A stretch of DNA of 64,000 nucleotides from Agromyces sp. Leaf222 (GCF_001421565.1 NZ_LMKQ01000001.1:2665291-2729290), one strand, 5' to 3'; counted from the stretch's first letter, positions 1-11,273 are shown. Numbers and translations: made by a program. Notes: generated from the sequence alone by a model not told the origin.

Positions 1-183
1 GCACGCTGTTGAGTTCTCAAGAAACGGACGCACCCGAACCAGACACCCACAAACCTGTGGACCCGCAATCAGGGCAACCTGTCAACCATACCACCCGGGA
101 ACCGCATCAGAACCAGAAGCCCTGAACTACGATCACACTCCCAGAAACCAGCCCAAATGAGCCGTGAACCAAGGAGAAGGTGG
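1..183 (-). other. 5' leader of an rRNA operon (16S gene outside window)
   Basis: Read on the minus strand, the sequence reaching base 1 ends with TTGAGAACTCAACAGCGTGC, the stretch that typically lies a short distance before the 16S gene in Microbacteriaceae rRNA operons. The 16S gene itself would begin left of the window and is not seen. No credible coding sequence occurs here. The leader would start near base 183, downstream of the promoter at 191-219, giving a pre-16S leader of at least 180 nt that would hold the antitermination and RNase III processing elements. Confidence 0.65.
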
Positions 184-190
184 AGATCCG

Positions 191-219
191 ATCTTAGACT
201 TGAAATCACCGAGTCGCAA
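191..219 (-). promoter_or_regulatory. rRNA operon promoter, -35/-10
   Basis: On the minus strand there is TTGCGA (214-219), a 17-bp spacer, then TAAGAT (191-196), a good match to the primary-sigma consensus. It points toward the 16S leader, and no other strong minus-strand promoter is visible between it and the window edge. Expected transcription start is near 183-185. Confidence 0.6.
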
Positions 220-297
220 ACGCGCCTACGAGGTTATTTGGCTGAGATCTTCACCACACGAACCGGATCTCTCCAACCCGCCGCGGCGACAGATATG

Positions 298-328
298 AAG
301 ATACACGGCTCACCCCCCAGGACACCAA
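298..328 (-). promoter_or_regulatory. possible second rRNA promoter
   Basis: Minus strand TTGGTG (323-328), 19-bp spacer, TATCTT (298-303). The spacing is long and the match is partial. Tandem promoters before rRNA operons are common in actinobacteria, which is the main reason for listing it. Confidence 0.25.
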
Positions 329-619
329 ATCAGCCCTGCAGCCCGGGCGTGTCGCCGATAAGCAACCGCCGTCCTCGAGACATCGGAGCCCAGATCAGCT
401 GAGGTTTCCGCCCCGGACACCGGCCCCCGTCGGCAGGCGTGTACCAACGGGGCCGGCCGCAATGGCCCAGCCCACGCGGCATCCGGAGTTCGAGCGAGGC
501 GGGCCGTCCCTGCCATCGGAGCTTCGAATCGGGTACGCGGCGGCATCCGAAACTCGACGTGCACGCAGCGACGCGCATTCCGGCGGGCGGGTCCGCGGAT
601 CCGGCCGGGTGAGACGCGG
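329..619. other. intergenic, no gene seen
   Basis: This stretch between the rRNA promoter region and the tyrS terminator has long open frames on both strands, but they follow only from high GC content. None has a ribosome binding site or a recognisable protein. No repeat or RNA structure stands out. Confidence 0.5.
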
Positions 620-662
620 AACGACCCCGCTCCCCTGCGGTTGGCAGGTGAACGGGGTCGTT
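620..662 (-). terminator. tyrS terminator hairpin
   Basis: AACGACCCCG (620-629) pairs perfectly with CGGGGTCGTT (653-662), with a smaller CCTGC/GCAGG stem possible in the loop. It begins 29 nt past the tyrS stop on the minus strand. A clear U-tract is lacking, as is usual in high-GC actinobacteria. Confidence 0.7.
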
Positions 663-690
663 GAGCTCGGAGCTCGAGCGGCGCGTGCGA

Positions 691-1992
691 CTAGAGGACG
701 AAGATGCCGGCGAGGGTCTTCTTGCCCCGACGCAGTACGGCCATGCCGCCGGGCGCCACGCGCCCCTCGATGGTCGCCGTCTGATCTTCGATCTTGACGT
801 TGTCGAGCGAGACGCCGCCCTGGGCGATCGCGCGACGGCCCTCGCCGACCGATTTCACGAGTCCGGTGTCGACGAGCAACTGCGCCACCGGGGTGTCGGG
901 CGAGGTCGTGGTGTTCGGCAGCTCGCGCAACGCCGACTCGAGGGTCGCCTCGTCGAGTGCCGACAGGTCGCCCTGGCCGAAGAGCGCCTCGGATGCCGCG
1001 ATGACGGCCGCCGTGGCATCCGCCCCATGCACCAGGGTGGTGACCTCGTTCGCGAGCGCGCGCTGCGCCTCGCGGCGGAAGGGCTCGCTCTCGACGAGCG
1101 CCTCGAGCTGTTCGATGCGCTCGCGACCGAGGAACGTGAACACCTTCAGGCGCCCGATGACGTCGGCGTCGTCGGTGTTGAGCCAGAACTGGTAGAAGCG
1201 GTACGGGCTGCACATGTCGGCGTCGAGCCAGATGGCGTTGCCCTCGCTCTTGCCGAACTTGGTGCCGTCGGAGTTCGTGATGAGCGGGGTGCCGATGGCG
1301 TGGGCGCTGCGGCCCTCGACGCGATGGATCAGGTCGGTGCCGCTCGTGAGGTTGCCCCACTGGTCGCTGCCACCGGTCTGCAGCACGCAGCCGTACTGAC
1401 GGAAGAGCTCGAGGTAGTCGTAGCCCTGCAGGATCTGGTAGCTGAACTCGGTGTAGCTGATGCCGGCGTCGGAGTTGAGCCGCGAGGCGACCGCGTCTTT
1501 CTTGAGCATGGTGCCGACGCGGTAGTGCTTTCCGATCTCGCGCAGGAAGTCGATGGCGCTGAGCCCGGCGGTCCAGTCGAGGTTGTTCACCAGGCGAACG
1601 GCGTTCTCGCCGTCGGCCGAGAGGAAGCGGCTGACCTGCGCCTGCAGGCGGCCGACCCACTCGACCACGGTCTCCTTCGTGTTCAACGTGCGCTCGGCCG
1701 TGGGCCGAGGATCGCCGATGAGGCCGGTCGAACCGCCGACGAGGCCGAGCGGCTTGTGCCCGGCCAGCTGGAGCCGGCGCATCACGAGCAGCTGCACGAG
1801 GTTGCCGAGGTGCAGGCTCGGTGCGGTGGGGTCGAACCCGCAGTAATACGTGATCGGATCGCCGGCGAGGAGTTCTTTCAGGGCGGCTTCGTCGGTGGAG
1901 ACGTGCACGAGGCCGCGCCAGCGGAGCTCCTCCCAGACGTCTGCGAATGAGTCGTCGTTGTGCTGGGATGCGAGGATCACGGGGTCTGACAC
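691..1992 (-). CDS. tyrS: tyrosyl-tRNA synthetase
   Basis: Charges tRNA-Tyr with tyrosine in the cytoplasm. The 433-residue product has the class I HIGH-type signature HLGN at 61-64, a KMSKS-type loop KFGKS at 245-249 and a C-terminal S4 RNA-binding domain from about residue 360, all as in bacterial TyrRS. The start is GTG at 1992. There is no Shine-Dalgarno sequence, but a -10-like TACCCT lies 6 nt before the GTG, so the mRNA is probably leaderless. It is a single gene divergent from the SatD-like gene and followed by its own hairpin terminator. TyrS close to mpg and the arg genes is also seen in mycobacteria. Confidence 0.97.
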   Translation of the reverse strand: MSDPVILASQHNDDSFADVWEELRWRGLVHVSTDEAALKELLAGDPITYYCGFDPTAPSLHLGNLVQLLVMRRLQLAGHKPLGLVGGSTGLIGDPRPTAERTLNTKETVVEWVGRLQAQVSRFLSADGENAVRLVNNLDWTAGLSAIDFLREIGKHYRVGTMLKKDAVASRLNSDAGISYTEFSYQILQGYDYLELFRQYGCVLQTGGSDQWGNLTSGTDLIHRVEGRSAHAIGTPLITNSDGTKFGKSEGNAIWLDADMCSPYRFYQFWLNTDDADVIGRLKVFTFLGRERIEQLEALVESEPFRREAQRALANEVTTLVHGADATAAVIAASEALFGQGDLSALDEATLESALRELPNTTTSPDTPVAQLLVDTGLVKSVGEGRRAIAQGGVSLDNVKIEDQTATIEGRVAPGGMAVLRRGKKTLAGIFVL

Positions 1993-1998
1993 CCAGCA

Positions 1999-2030
1999 AG
2001 GGTATCAGCGGGGCGAGCGACCGAAGTCAA
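1999..2030 (-). promoter_or_regulatory. tyrS promoter
   Basis: Minus strand TTGACT at 2025-2030 is followed 17 bp later by TGATAC (2002-2007), which overlaps the alternative -10 TACCCT (1999-2004, 20-bp spacing). The start site would fall at or just before the GTG of tyrS. Confidence 0.5.
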
Positions 2031-2053
2031 GGTCTGAACCTAGAATTGCGTGT

Positions 2054-2101
2054 ATCAATGATGTAGCCTTGAGCATCAAGATTCAATGTTCAGACATTGA
2101 T
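2054..2101 (+). promoter_or_regulatory. inverted-repeat operator region before the SatD-like gene
   Basis: Three overlapping inverted repeats lie in 48 bp: CTTGA-GCA-TCAAG at 2068-2080, TCAATGT-TCAG-ACATTGA at 2083-2100 (7-bp perfect arms) and a wider ATCAATG...CATTGAT pair (2054-2060 and 2095-2101). They end just before the GGGGAGG ribosome binding site at 2104-2110. Since the downstream protein carries a helix-turn-helix, autoregulation is a reasonable inference. I could not place a convincing -35/-10 pair. Confidence 0.5.
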
Positions 2102-2115
2102 CTGGGGAGGGCGAC

Positions 2116-2784
2116 ATGTTCGTGATCACCGCCGACCAGGTCGCCAGCCGGCGACAGGCCGACCGCGCAGGCGACCTGATCGCCCGCCTCGAGCGCACCC
2201 ACGGCAACGCGCTGCTGCTGCCGCCCGATCAGACGGCCGGCGACGAGATCCAACTGCTCACCGCCTCGGCGGCGACCGCACTCGGCATCGTCCTCGACAC
2301 CACCCGCGACGGGCGCTGGAGCGTCGGGCTCGGCGTCGGAGGGCTTCGCACTCCCCTGCCCGACGCCGCCCGAAAGGCGAGCGGCACCGCGTTCATCGCG
2401 GCGCGCGAGGCCGTGCAGGCGGCCAAGCGGGCCGACGGACGGTTCGCGCTTCGCGCGGCATCCGCCCCACCGGCCGAGATCGCGACCGACGGCCACCCGA
2501 CGGAGACGATCGACGCGGCCGGCGCCGAGGCGCTCGTGCGCCTGCTCGTCCTCCTGCGGGAACGCCGCAGCGAGTTCGGATGGGAGGTCGTCGACCTCGC
2601 GCAGGCCGGTCACCGGCAGAAGGACATCGCGAGCGAACTCGCGATCAGCACCGCGGCGGTCAGCGCACGCCTGAAGGCTGCGATGTGGCGTGCGGAACGC
2701 GACGCGATCGCGCCGCTCGAGCAGGTGCTCGGAAGCCTCGACGCAGCCGTCGCGTCTGAACCGTCGGTCAGCCCCGCCAGGTGA
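2116..2784 (+). CDS. SatD-like protein with C-terminal helix-turn-helix
   Basis: A 222-residue cytoplasmic protein. The N-terminal part follows the SatD-family layout: an opening MFVITADQVASR segment (residues 1-12), a DQTAGDEIQLL segment near residue 38, a GLGVGGLRTPLP segment near 74 and a conserved AFIAAREAV. The C-terminal 60 residues hold a helix-turn-helix (HRQKDIASELAISTAAVSAR) likely to bind DNA. SatD was named from the Streptococcus mutans sat acid-tolerance locus; its biochemical role is not known. The ATG at 2116 has an excellent GGGGAGG 5 nt upstream. It is followed by a membrane protein with a SatE-like C-terminus, and inverted repeats precede it. Family assignment rests on motif layout only. 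Confidence 0.6.
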   Translation: MFVITADQVASRRQADRAGDLIARLERTHGNALLLPPDQTAGDEIQLLTASAATALGIVLDTTRDGRWSVGLGVGGLRTPLPDAARKASGTAFIAAREAVQAAKRADGRFALRAASAPPAEIATDGHPTETIDAAGAEALVRLLVLLRERRSEFGWEVVDLAQAGHRQKDIASELAISTAAVSARLKAAMWRAERDAIAPLEQVLGSLDAAVASEPSVSPAR

Positions 2785-2910
2785 GACGGGTCCGTCGCAT
2801 CTGAACCGTCGAGCGCGTCTGCCGGAACGCGCCGAATCCGCGACCGCGCGTCGGCCCGGATCGCTACGCTGTTCGGAGCCGCTCCATTGGCCCTACTCCG
2901 AAGGAAGCCC

Positions 2911-3516
2911 GTGTTCGATCCCACCGCCGTCACGAACGCCATCGCCTCGATCATCCTGTTCCTCTCGCTCGCCGGCGCCGCCGCGTTCTCGGTGCTCGCG
3001 CACCTGCGCTATCGGGCCGCGTTCGTGTGGATCGCCGCCGGCGCCCTCGTCATCGCGCTGCTCAGCGCCTCGGCATTGACCGAACCGGCGCCCGGCGGCT
3101 TCGGTCCGCTCGCGACCGCGCTCGCATTCACGGCGGCCGTCTTCGGCGGCAGCCCCGCTGCGGCGACCGCGCTGCGGCTGGCCATGGGCTCGAGCGTCGC
3201 ACCGGGCCTGCACGGCGGCATCATCGTCAGCGACAAGGCCACGACCACCGAAGAGCGTCAGGGCATCGTCGCCGCGCCGAAGCGCGAGGTGCTGCGAGGC
3301 GGACTCGTCATCGGATTCCTCGAGCGCATCGCGGTGGCCGGCTCGATCATCGCCGGCTTCCCCGAGGGCCTCGCGATCGTCGTCGCCGTCAAGGGCGTCG
3401 GCCGATTCACCGAGCTCGAGGCGCCCGAAGCGCGCGAGCGGTTCATCATCGGCACGCTCGCGAGCCTCATCTGGGCCTGCGCGGCGAGCCTCGTCGTCAC
3501 GATCGCCGTGCACTGA
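2911..3516 (+). CDS. SatE-like membrane protein
   Basis: A 201-residue membrane protein with about four hydrophobic segments. Its C-terminal third (GFLERIAVAGS, then GRFTELE and FIIGTLASL) resembles the conserved end of SatE/DUF3307 proteins, in which an ILERL...RFKELE...IGTLLS pattern recurs. The middle contains a cytoplasmic-looking segment with GIIVSDKATTTEE. GTG at 2911 is preferred because AAGGAAG lies just ahead (2901-2907); an in-frame upstream ATG at 2887 has no ribosome binding site. It sits 126 nt after the SatD-like gene, with a possible own -10 TACGCT at 2865-2870. Function is unknown; the pairing suggests the two act together. Confidence 0.6.
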   Translation: MFDPTAVTNAIASIILFLSLAGAAAFSVLAHLRYRAAFVWIAAGALVIALLSASALTEPAPGGFGPLATALAFTAAVFGGSPAAATALRLAMGSSVAPGLHGGIIVSDKATTTEERQGIVAAPKREVLRGGLVIGFLERIAVAGSIIAGFPEGLAIVVAVKGVGRFTELEAPEARERFIIGTLASLIWACAASLVVTIAVH

Positions 3517-3615
3517 CGCGCGACGCACCTGCTCGCGGCGGGGCAGCGACTGCGACGACGACGGCGACCGCGTCGGACTCCACGCACTCGGCCGGCTCTG
3601 GCAGCCCGATTCCGC

Positions 3616-4284
3616 TCAGGCGTGCGACTTGGCGTGCCGGCGATACGGCGAGACGCCCGGGTCACCGGGCAGCCAGAATCGCCACGGATACGCGGCTCCC
3701 CCGCCCGCGCCGCTGACCCCCGTGCGCGGGCCCGCCTCGAACGCGAACGGTACCGTCGGCACCTCGAGCGAGAACGGCGACTCGAGCAGGTCGGCACCGC
3801 TCGCGGCCAACGGCACGCCGAGCGCGACGGCGAGCCTCGCCGGCCCGCGGGCGAGATCCCGATCGGATGCCGCGCCGCGCCGCTCTCGCGCGAGCTCGAG
3901 CCCCTCGACCACCGTCCCGCCGCGCACCAGCACGGCCGACGCCCGCCCCTCGACGCCCGCGACGACGTTGAGGCACGTGTGCATGCCGTAGGTGAAGTAC
4001 GCGTAGAGGTGCGCGGGCGCGCCGAACATCACGGCCGTACGGCCGGTCATGCCTCGATGGGCGTGCGACCCCGGATCTTCACCGACGCCTCGGTAGGCCT
4101 CGACCTCCGAGATCCGCACCGCGACGCGGCCCGCGTCGGACGTGTACGAGAGCACGGCGCCGAGCAGCAGCGGCGCGAGCTCCACGGAGTCGCGCGCGAA
4201 GAACGCCCGCGAGGGCGCACGCCGGGCGCCGGACGCCGCGCCGCCCGGAGGCGGCACGGGGTCCGATGCGCCCGGCTTCGGCAT
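3616..4284 (-). CDS. mpg: 3-methyladenine DNA glycosylase (AAG/MPG family)
   Basis: Removes alkylated purines from DNA as the first step of base excision repair. The 222-residue product carries the MPG core: SEVEAYRG near 59-66, with E62 matching the catalytic glutamate of the family, then GSHAHRGMT, YAYFTYGMH and a LARGPARLAVALG segment. The ATG at 4284 lies 8 nt after the argH stop, so it is probably transcribed with the arginine genes. Placement of mpg near tyrS and argH also occurs in mycobacteria. The N-terminal 20 residues are a proline/alanine-rich extension of no obvious role. Confidence 0.93.
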   Translation of the reverse strand: MPKPGASDPVPPPGGAASGARRAPSRAFFARDSVELAPLLLGAVLSYTSDAGRVAVRISEVEAYRGVGEDPGSHAHRGMTGRTAVMFGAPAHLYAYFTYGMHTCLNVVAGVEGRASAVLVRGGTVVEGLELARERRGAASDRDLARGPARLAVALGVPLAASGADLLESPFSLEVPTVPFAFEAGPRTGVSGAGGGAAYPWRFWLPGDPGVSPYRRHAKSHA

Positions 4285-4292
4285 CCGCTCGC

Positions 4293-6739
<2,447 letters not shown>

Positions 6740-7933
6740 TCAGGATGCCGCGTGCGCGACGTCGTCGAGCGCTGCGGCGAATCGGTCTGCGAAGGTGTCG
6801 ATCTCGACGTCGCCGATGATGAGCGGTGGCGCGAGCCGGATCGTCACGTCGTTGGCGGCGTTCACGATGAGGCCGCGCTCGAGCGCCGCGTCGACGATGC
6901 GGCCCGCGATGGGCTCGGTGAGCCCCACGCCGATGAGGAGTCCGCGGCCGCGCGTCGCCGAGACGAGCGGCGAGCCGATCGCCTCGATGCGTGCGCGCAC
7001 CTCCGGCCCGCGGCGAGCCGCGTTGCCGACGAGGTCGGCGCGCTCGATCTCGCCGAGCACCGCGTTGGCCACGGCCGTGGCGAGCGGGTTGCCCCCGAAG
7101 GTCGACCCGTGCTGGCCCTTCGAGTAGAGGTCGGATGCCGCGCCGAACGTCACGAGTCCGCCGATCGGGATGCCGCCGCCGATGCCCTTGGCCACGGTGA
7201 TGGCGTCGGGCGTGATGCCGGCGTGCTGGAAGCCGAACCACTCGCCGGTGCGCCCGGCGCCGGTCTGGATCTCGTCGACGATGAGGAGCGCGCCGTGTCG
7301 GCGGGTGAGCTCGCGGGCGGCCTCGAGGTAGCCGTCGGGGAGCTCGACGACGCCGGCCTCGCCCTGGATGGGTTCGACGATGAGGGCGGCGACGGCGTCG
7401 TCGATCGACGCCTCGAGTGCCTCGATCGTGCCCGGGATGTGCTCGACGCCGCCCGCGAGGGGTTCGAACGCCTCGCGCATGTGCGGCTTGCCGGTGAGGG
7501 CGAGCGAGCCCATGGTCCGGCCGTGGAACGCGTCGACCAGGGCGAGCACCCGGGTGCGCGCACCGCCGGAGTTGTTGAGCCGAGCGAGCTTGAACGCGGC
7601 CTCGTTGGCCTCGGCGCCCGAGTTGCCGAACCACGCACGGCCGTTCTCGCCCGCGCCGGCCAGGCGCACGATGCGCTCGGCCAGCTCGAGCGCCGGCTCG
7701 GTCGTGAAGTAGTTCGAGACGTGCGCGAGGGTCGCGGCCTGCCGGCTGACGGCCTCGACGAACACGGGATGCGCGTGCCCGAGCGAGTTGACGGCGATGC
7801 CCGCGAGGAAGTCGAGGTACTCGTTCCCCTCGTCGTCCCAGACGTATGCGCCCTCGCCGTGGTCGAGCTTGCGGAGCGGCATGCCGATGGAGCGCATGAC
7901 GCGACGGTCGAAACGCTGCTGCCAGGCGCTCAT
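6740..7933 (-). CDS. argD: acetylornithine aminotransferase
   Basis: PLP-dependent class III aminotransferase of the arginine pathway (N-acetylglutamate semialdehyde to N-acetylornithine). The 397-residue protein has [17 protein letters not shown] for phosphate binding, VDEIQTG with the cofactor aspartate, and the Schiff-base lysine in VAKGIGGG. The ATG at 7933 overlaps the argB stop (ATGA). Confidence 0.96.
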   Translation of the reverse strand: MSAWQQRFDRRVMRSIGMPLRKLDHGEGAYVWDDEGNEYLDFLAGIAVNSLGHAHPVFVEAVSRQAATLAHVSNYFTTEPALELAERIVRLAGAGENGRAWFGNSGAEANEAAFKLARLNNSGGARTRVLALVDAFHGRTMGSLALTGKPHMREAFEPLAGGVEHIPGTIEALEASIDDAVAALIVEPIQGEAGVVELPDGYLEAARELTRRHGALLIVDEIQTGAGRTGEWFGFQHAGITPDAITVAKGIGGGIPIGGLVTFGAASDLYSKGQHGSTFGGNPLATAVANAVLGEIERADLVGNAARRGPEVRARIEAIGSPLVSATRGRGLLIGVGLTEPIAGRIVDAALERGLIVNAANDVTIRLAPPLIIGDVEIDTFADRFAAALDDVAHAAS

Positions 7934-8844
7934 GCGGCCACCACCTCGGTTCCGATGCCCGCGGGCGTGAAGATCTCGAGCAGGATCGAGTGCGGCACGC
8001 GTCCGTCGATGATCGCCGCTTTCGCGACGCCGCCCTCGACGGCCTCGAGGCAGGCCGCCATCTTCGGGATCATGCCCGACTCGAGCTTCGGCAGGAGCGC
8101 TGCGAGCTCGGCCGAGTCGATCTGGGAGACGAGCGAGTCGCGGTTCGGCCAATCGTGGTAGAGACCCGCGACGTCGGTCAGCACGACGAGCTTCGCCGCG
8201 CCGAGGGCGACCGCGAGCGCGGCGGCCGCCGAATCGGCGTTCACGTTCAGCGACTGGCCCGAATGGTCGGCATCGGGGGCGATCGACGAGACCACGGGGA
8301 TGCGGCCGGCTTCGAGCTGGGCGATGACCGCGGCCGGGTCGACCTCGACGACGTCGCCGACCTGGCCGAGGTCCACCTCGACGCCGTCGACGACGACCCC
8401 GCGACGGCGGCCGCGGAAGAGGCCGGCGTCCTCGCCGGAGAGGCCGATGGCGAGCGGGCCGTGCTCGTTCACGAGGGAGACGAGCTCGCGGTTCACCTGG
8501 CCGGAGAGCACCATGCGCACCACGTCCATCGCCTCGGGCGTGGTGACCCGGTAGCCGCCCCGGAACTCGCTCTCGATGCCGAGACGATCGAGCATCGAGG
8601 AGATCTGCGGGCCGCCTCCGTGCACGACGACGGGCTTGATGCCCGCGTAGCGGAGGTAGACCATGTCTTCGGCGAAGGCTCGCTGCAGTTCGGGGCTCAC
8701 CATCGCGTTGCCGCCGAACTTCACGACCACGGTCTCGCCGTGGAAGCGCTTCAGCCACGGCAGGGCGTCGATGAGCACGTGGGCCTTGGCCGAGGCCGAC
8801 GACTCGGCATCGGCGGTCTCTGTCTGTGCGCGCGTCTGCATCAT
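7930..8844 (-). CDS. argB: acetylglutamate kinase
   Basis: Phosphorylates N-acetylglutamate; often the arginine feedback point. The 304-residue protein has [18 protein letters not shown] and the [12 protein letters not shown] nucleotide/substrate segments of the family. The start ATG at 8844 shares its A with the argJ stop (TGATG); a second in-frame ATG follows at 8841. The N-terminal 25 residues form the sort of extension found in arginine-inhibited hexameric enzymes, but inhibition is an inference. Confidence 0.96.
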   Translation of the reverse strand: MMQTRAQTETADAESSASAKAHVLIDALPWLKRFHGETVVVKFGGNAMVSPELQRAFAEDMVYLRYAGIKPVVVHGGGPQISSMLDRLGIESEFRGGYRVTTPEAMDVVRMVLSGQVNRELVSLVNEHGPLAIGLSGEDAGLFRGRRRGVVVDGVEVDLGQVGDVVEVDPAAVIAQLEAGRIPVVSSIAPDADHSGQSLNVNADSAAAALAVALGAAKLVVLTDVAGLYHDWPNRDSLVSQIDSAELAALLPKLESGMIPKMAACLEAVEGGVAKAAIIDGRVPHSILLEIFTPAGIGTEVVAA

Positions 8845-9995
8845 CAGCTCGCGTACGCGCTGTTCTCGTGCACGTAGTCGTGCGTGAGGTCGTTGGTCAG
8901 GATGATGGCGGATGCCTCGCCCGCATGCAGCTCGATGAGCACGTGCGTGGCGCGCGGCGTCAGGTCGACGGCCTCGCGGGGCTGGTCGGGCCGCCCGGCG
9001 TGGCAGACCCGCACGCCGTTCATCGACACGTCGACGAGGTACGGGTCGAACGGCGCCTGCGTCGTGCCGATCGCCGCCAGCACCCGGCCCCAGTTCGGGT
9101 CGTTGCCGAAGATCGCGGCCTTGAAGAGGTTGTTGCGGGCGACCGAGCGGCCGACCTCGACCGCGTCGTCTTCGGTGACGGCACCGCGGACCTCGATCGC
9201 GATGTCGTGGCTCGCACCCTCGGCGTCGGCCTGCAACTGCTCGGCCAGCGAACGACAGGCGCCGGTCACGGCGGTACGGAACGCGTCGAGGTCGGGCACG
9301 ATGCCGGATGCGCCGGAGGCGAGGAGCGTGACCTGGTCGTTCGTCGACATGCAGCCGTCGGAGTCGAGCCGGTCGAACGTGACCCTGGTCGCCTCGCGGA
9401 GCGCCGCGTCGAGCTCGCCGCTCGGCAGGTCGGCGTCGGTGGTGAGCACCACGAGCATGGTCGCGAGGCCCGGTGCGAGCATGCCCGCGCCCTTCGCCAT
9501 GCCGCCGACGCGCCATCCGTCGCCCTCGATCACGACCGTCTTCGGCTTCGTGTCGGTGGTCATGATCGCCCGTGCCGAGTCATCGCCGCCGTCGGCCGAC
9601 AGGCGCGCGGCGGCCGAGAGCACGCCCTCTTCGAGGACCTCGCCGTCGAGCTGGTCGCCGATGAGGCCGGTCGAGCAGACGAGCACGTCGCCTGCGGCGA
9701 TGCCCAGGGCGGATGCCGCGGCCTCCGCCGTGCGATGCGTGACCTGGAACCCCTCGGGGCCCGTGAAGCAGTTCGCGCCGCCGGAGTTCAGCACGATGGC
9801 CGACACGACGCCGTCGAGGATGACCTGCTGCGACCAGAGGATCGGGTTCGCCTTCGCGCGGTTCGACGTGAACACGGCCGCGGCCGCCGCCGACGGCCCC
9901 CGGTTCACGATGAGGGCGAGGTCGAGGGCGCCTGAGCGTTTGATGCCCGCGGCGATGCCCGCGGCCTCGAAGCCTGCGGGGGCGGTGACGGTCAC
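8844..9995 (-). CDS. argJ: bifunctional ornithine acetyltransferase / N-acetylglutamate synthase
   Basis: Moves the acetyl group from N-acetylornithine to glutamate, closing the acetyl cycle. The 383-residue precursor contains the self-cleavage region [16 protein letters not shown], where the threonine after the alanine becomes the nucleophile of the beta chain. The start is GTG at 9995, overlapping the argC stop by 4 bp (GTGA). Presence of argJ explains why argA or argE is not needed. Whether the enzyme is mono- or bifunctional cannot be read from sequence. Confidence 0.95.
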   Translation of the reverse strand: MTVTAPAGFEAAGIAAGIKRSGALDLALIVNRGPSAAAAAVFTSNRAKANPILWSQQVILDGVVSAIVLNSGGANCFTGPEGFQVTHRTAEAAASALGIAAGDVLVCSTGLIGDQLDGEVLEEGVLSAAARLSADGGDDSARAIMTTDTKPKTVVIEGDGWRVGGMAKGAGMLAPGLATMLVVLTTDADLPSGELDAALREATRVTFDRLDSDGCMSTNDQVTLLASGASGIVPDLDAFRTAVTGACRSLAEQLQADAEGASHDIAIEVRGAVTEDDAVEVGRSVARNNLFKAAIFGNDPNWGRVLAAIGTTQAPFDPYLVDVSMNGVRVCHAGRPDQPREAVDLTPRATHVLIELHAGEASAIILTNDLTHDYVHENSAYAS

Positions 9996-11035
9996 GGGGC
10001 GACTCCGTTCATGGGAAGTCCGGTGTACTCGGCGAGGCCGAGCGCGATGTTCGCGGACTGGATGGCGGCACCCGCGGTGCCCTTGACGAGGTTGTCGACG
10101 GCGGCGACCACGACGACGCGGCCGGCGGCCTCGTCGATCGCGAGTCCGAGGAGCGCGGTGTTGGCGCCCACCACGTCGGAGGTGCGCGGGAACGAACCCT
10201 CGGGAAGCAGCTGCACGAACCGCTCGCCGGCATAGGCGTCTTCCCAGGCGGCGCGCACGGTCGCGGCATCCGTTCCGGGAACGATGCGGGCCGTCGAGGT
10301 CGCGAGGATGCCGCGGCTCATCGGCACGAGGACCGGGGTGAACGAGATCGTCGGGTCGGCCGCACCCGCCCAGCGGAGGGCCTGCTGGATCTCGGGGATG
10401 TGCCGGTGGCCGCCGCCCACGGCGTAGGGATTCGCCGAGCCGAGGATCTCGGACGCGAGCAGGTTCACCTTCGGGCTCTTTCCGGCACCAGACGGGCCGA
10501 CCGCGAGCACCGACACGAGGTCGCGATCCTCGATGACGCCGGCACGGATGCCGGGGGCGAGCGAGAGCGCCACGGTCGACGCGTTGCAGCCGGGAGCCGC
10601 GATGCGGCGAGCGCCCGTGAGCCGTTCGCGCTGCGTGCCGGACAGGCGCGGAAGCTCGGGCACGCCGTAGCTCCACGCACCGTGGTGCTCGCCGCCGTAG
10701 AACGCCGCCCAGTCGGTGCTCGACTCGAGCCGGTGGTCGGCGCCGCAGTCGATGACGAGGGTGTCGGGCGAGAGCTCGGCGGCGATCGCTCCCGACGTGC
10801 CGTGCGGCAGCGCCAGGAAGACGAGGTCGTGGCCACCGAGCGTCTCGGCGCTCGTCTCCTTCAGCGTCAGGTGCGTGAAGGAGCGCAGGTGCGGCTGCAC
10901 GGACACGAGCGACTGGCCGGCGCTCGAATGCGCCGTGACGGTTCGCACCTCGAACTCGGGATGATCAGCGAGCAGCCGGAGAAGCTCTCCTCCGGCATAC
11001 CCGGACGCGCCGGAAACGGCGACGGAGTACGTCAT
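9992..11035 (-). CDS. argC: N-acetyl-gamma-glutamyl-phosphate reductase
   Basis: NADPH-dependent third step of arginine synthesis. The 347-residue protein has the Rossmann start [15 protein letters not shown] and the catalytic-cysteine segment [11 protein letters not shown] 11035 is chosen because AAGGTGG lies 5 nt upstream; an in-frame ATG at 11044 would place the start inside that ribosome binding site. It is the first structural gene of the arg cluster, 61 nt downstream of the arginine-rich leader peptide. Confidence 0.96.
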   Translation of the reverse strand: MTYSVAVSGASGYAGGELLRLLADHPEFEVRTVTAHSSAGQSLVSVQPHLRSFTHLTLKETSAETLGGHDLVFLALPHGTSGAIAAELSPDTLVIDCGADHRLESSTDWAAFYGGEHHGAWSYGVPELPRLSGTQRERLTGARRIAAPGCNASTVALSLAPGIRAGVIEDRDLVSVLAVGPSGAGKSPKVNLLASEILGSANPYAVGGGHRHIPEIQQALRWAGAADPTISFTPVLVPMSRGILATSTARIVPGTDAATVRAAWEDAYAGERFVQLLPEGSFPRTSDVVGANTALLGLAIDEAAGRVVVVAAVDNLVKGTAGAAIQSANIALGLAEYTGLPMNGVAP

Positions 11036-11060
11036 GGAATCCACCTTAAGGTCTGAACGA

Positions 11061-11088
11061 GCGGGGCGATGTTCCGGCGACGCCCCGC
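11061..11088 (-). promoter_or_regulatory. attenuator-like hairpin before argC
   Basis: Minus-strand GCGGGGCG (11081-11088) pairs perfectly with CGCCCCGC (11061-11068) over a 12-nt loop, 8 nt past the leader-peptide stop and 25 nt before argC. The left arm and following bases can instead pair with GGCGACCCC inside the leader coding region (11110-11118 with 11076-11086, one bulged C), so two mutually exclusive structures exist. No U-tract follows. Confidence 0.5.
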
Positions 11089-11096
11089 GTCAGGCC

Positions 11097-11204
11097 TCAG
11101 GCCTCCGCAGGGGTCGCCGACATTCGGCGCTCGCCACGACGTCGGTTGCGCACGACCGAGACACGCGCGACGCGTGCGGTGCGGGCGAAACGGGCGGTGG
11201 ACAT
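11097..11204 (-). CDS. arginine-rich leader peptide of the arg operon
   Basis: A 35-codon frame starting ATG at 11204 and ending TGA at 11097-11099. It opens M-S-T-A-R-F-A-R-T-A-R and contains ten arginines (residues 5, 8, 11, 14, 19, 21-23, 26, 27), including runs R21-R23 and R26-R27. A -10-like TAGGGT lies 6 nt ahead, so translation probably begins on a leaderless transcript. The stop lies 61 nt before argC with a strong hairpin between. High arginine content exactly upstream of arginine genes fits a ribosome-stalling attenuator. Arginine is common in GC-rich random frames, so chance cannot be excluded. Confidence 0.55.
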   Translation of the reverse strand: MSTARFARTARVARVSVVRNRRRGERRMSATPAEA

Positions 11205-11210
11205 GGATCG

Positions 11211-11240
11211 ACCCTAGCGGCGGCGCGGCGCCGACCGCAA
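11211..11240 (-). promoter_or_regulatory. arg operon promoter
   Basis: Minus strand TTGCGG (11235-11240), 18-bp spacer, TAGGGT (11211-11216). The predicted start site coincides with the ATG of the leader peptide at 11204. The -35 overlaps the terminator hairpin of the preceding ABC operon. Confidence 0.5.
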
Positions 11241-11253
11241 ACCGGGCGGTCGG
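11231..11253 (-). terminator. terminator of the peptide-ABC operon
   Basis: CCGACCGC (11231-11238) pairs perfectly with GCGGTCGG (11246-11253) over a 7-nt loop, 20 nt past the stop of the ABC ATPase gene. It separates the ABC operon from the arginine operon. Confidence 0.6.
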
Positions 11254-11273
11254 GTAGTCCCGGTCGCGGCGGA

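Noticed and set aside
395..1999. Long open frame overlapping tyrS on the same strand
   Set aside because: Arg/Pro-rich out-of-frame translation caused by GC-rich codons; tyrS explains the region.
11061..11088. Hairpin as the terminator of the peptide-ABC operon
   Set aside because: That operon already has a hairpin at 11231-11253, upstream of the arg promoter; this one lies inside the arg leader.
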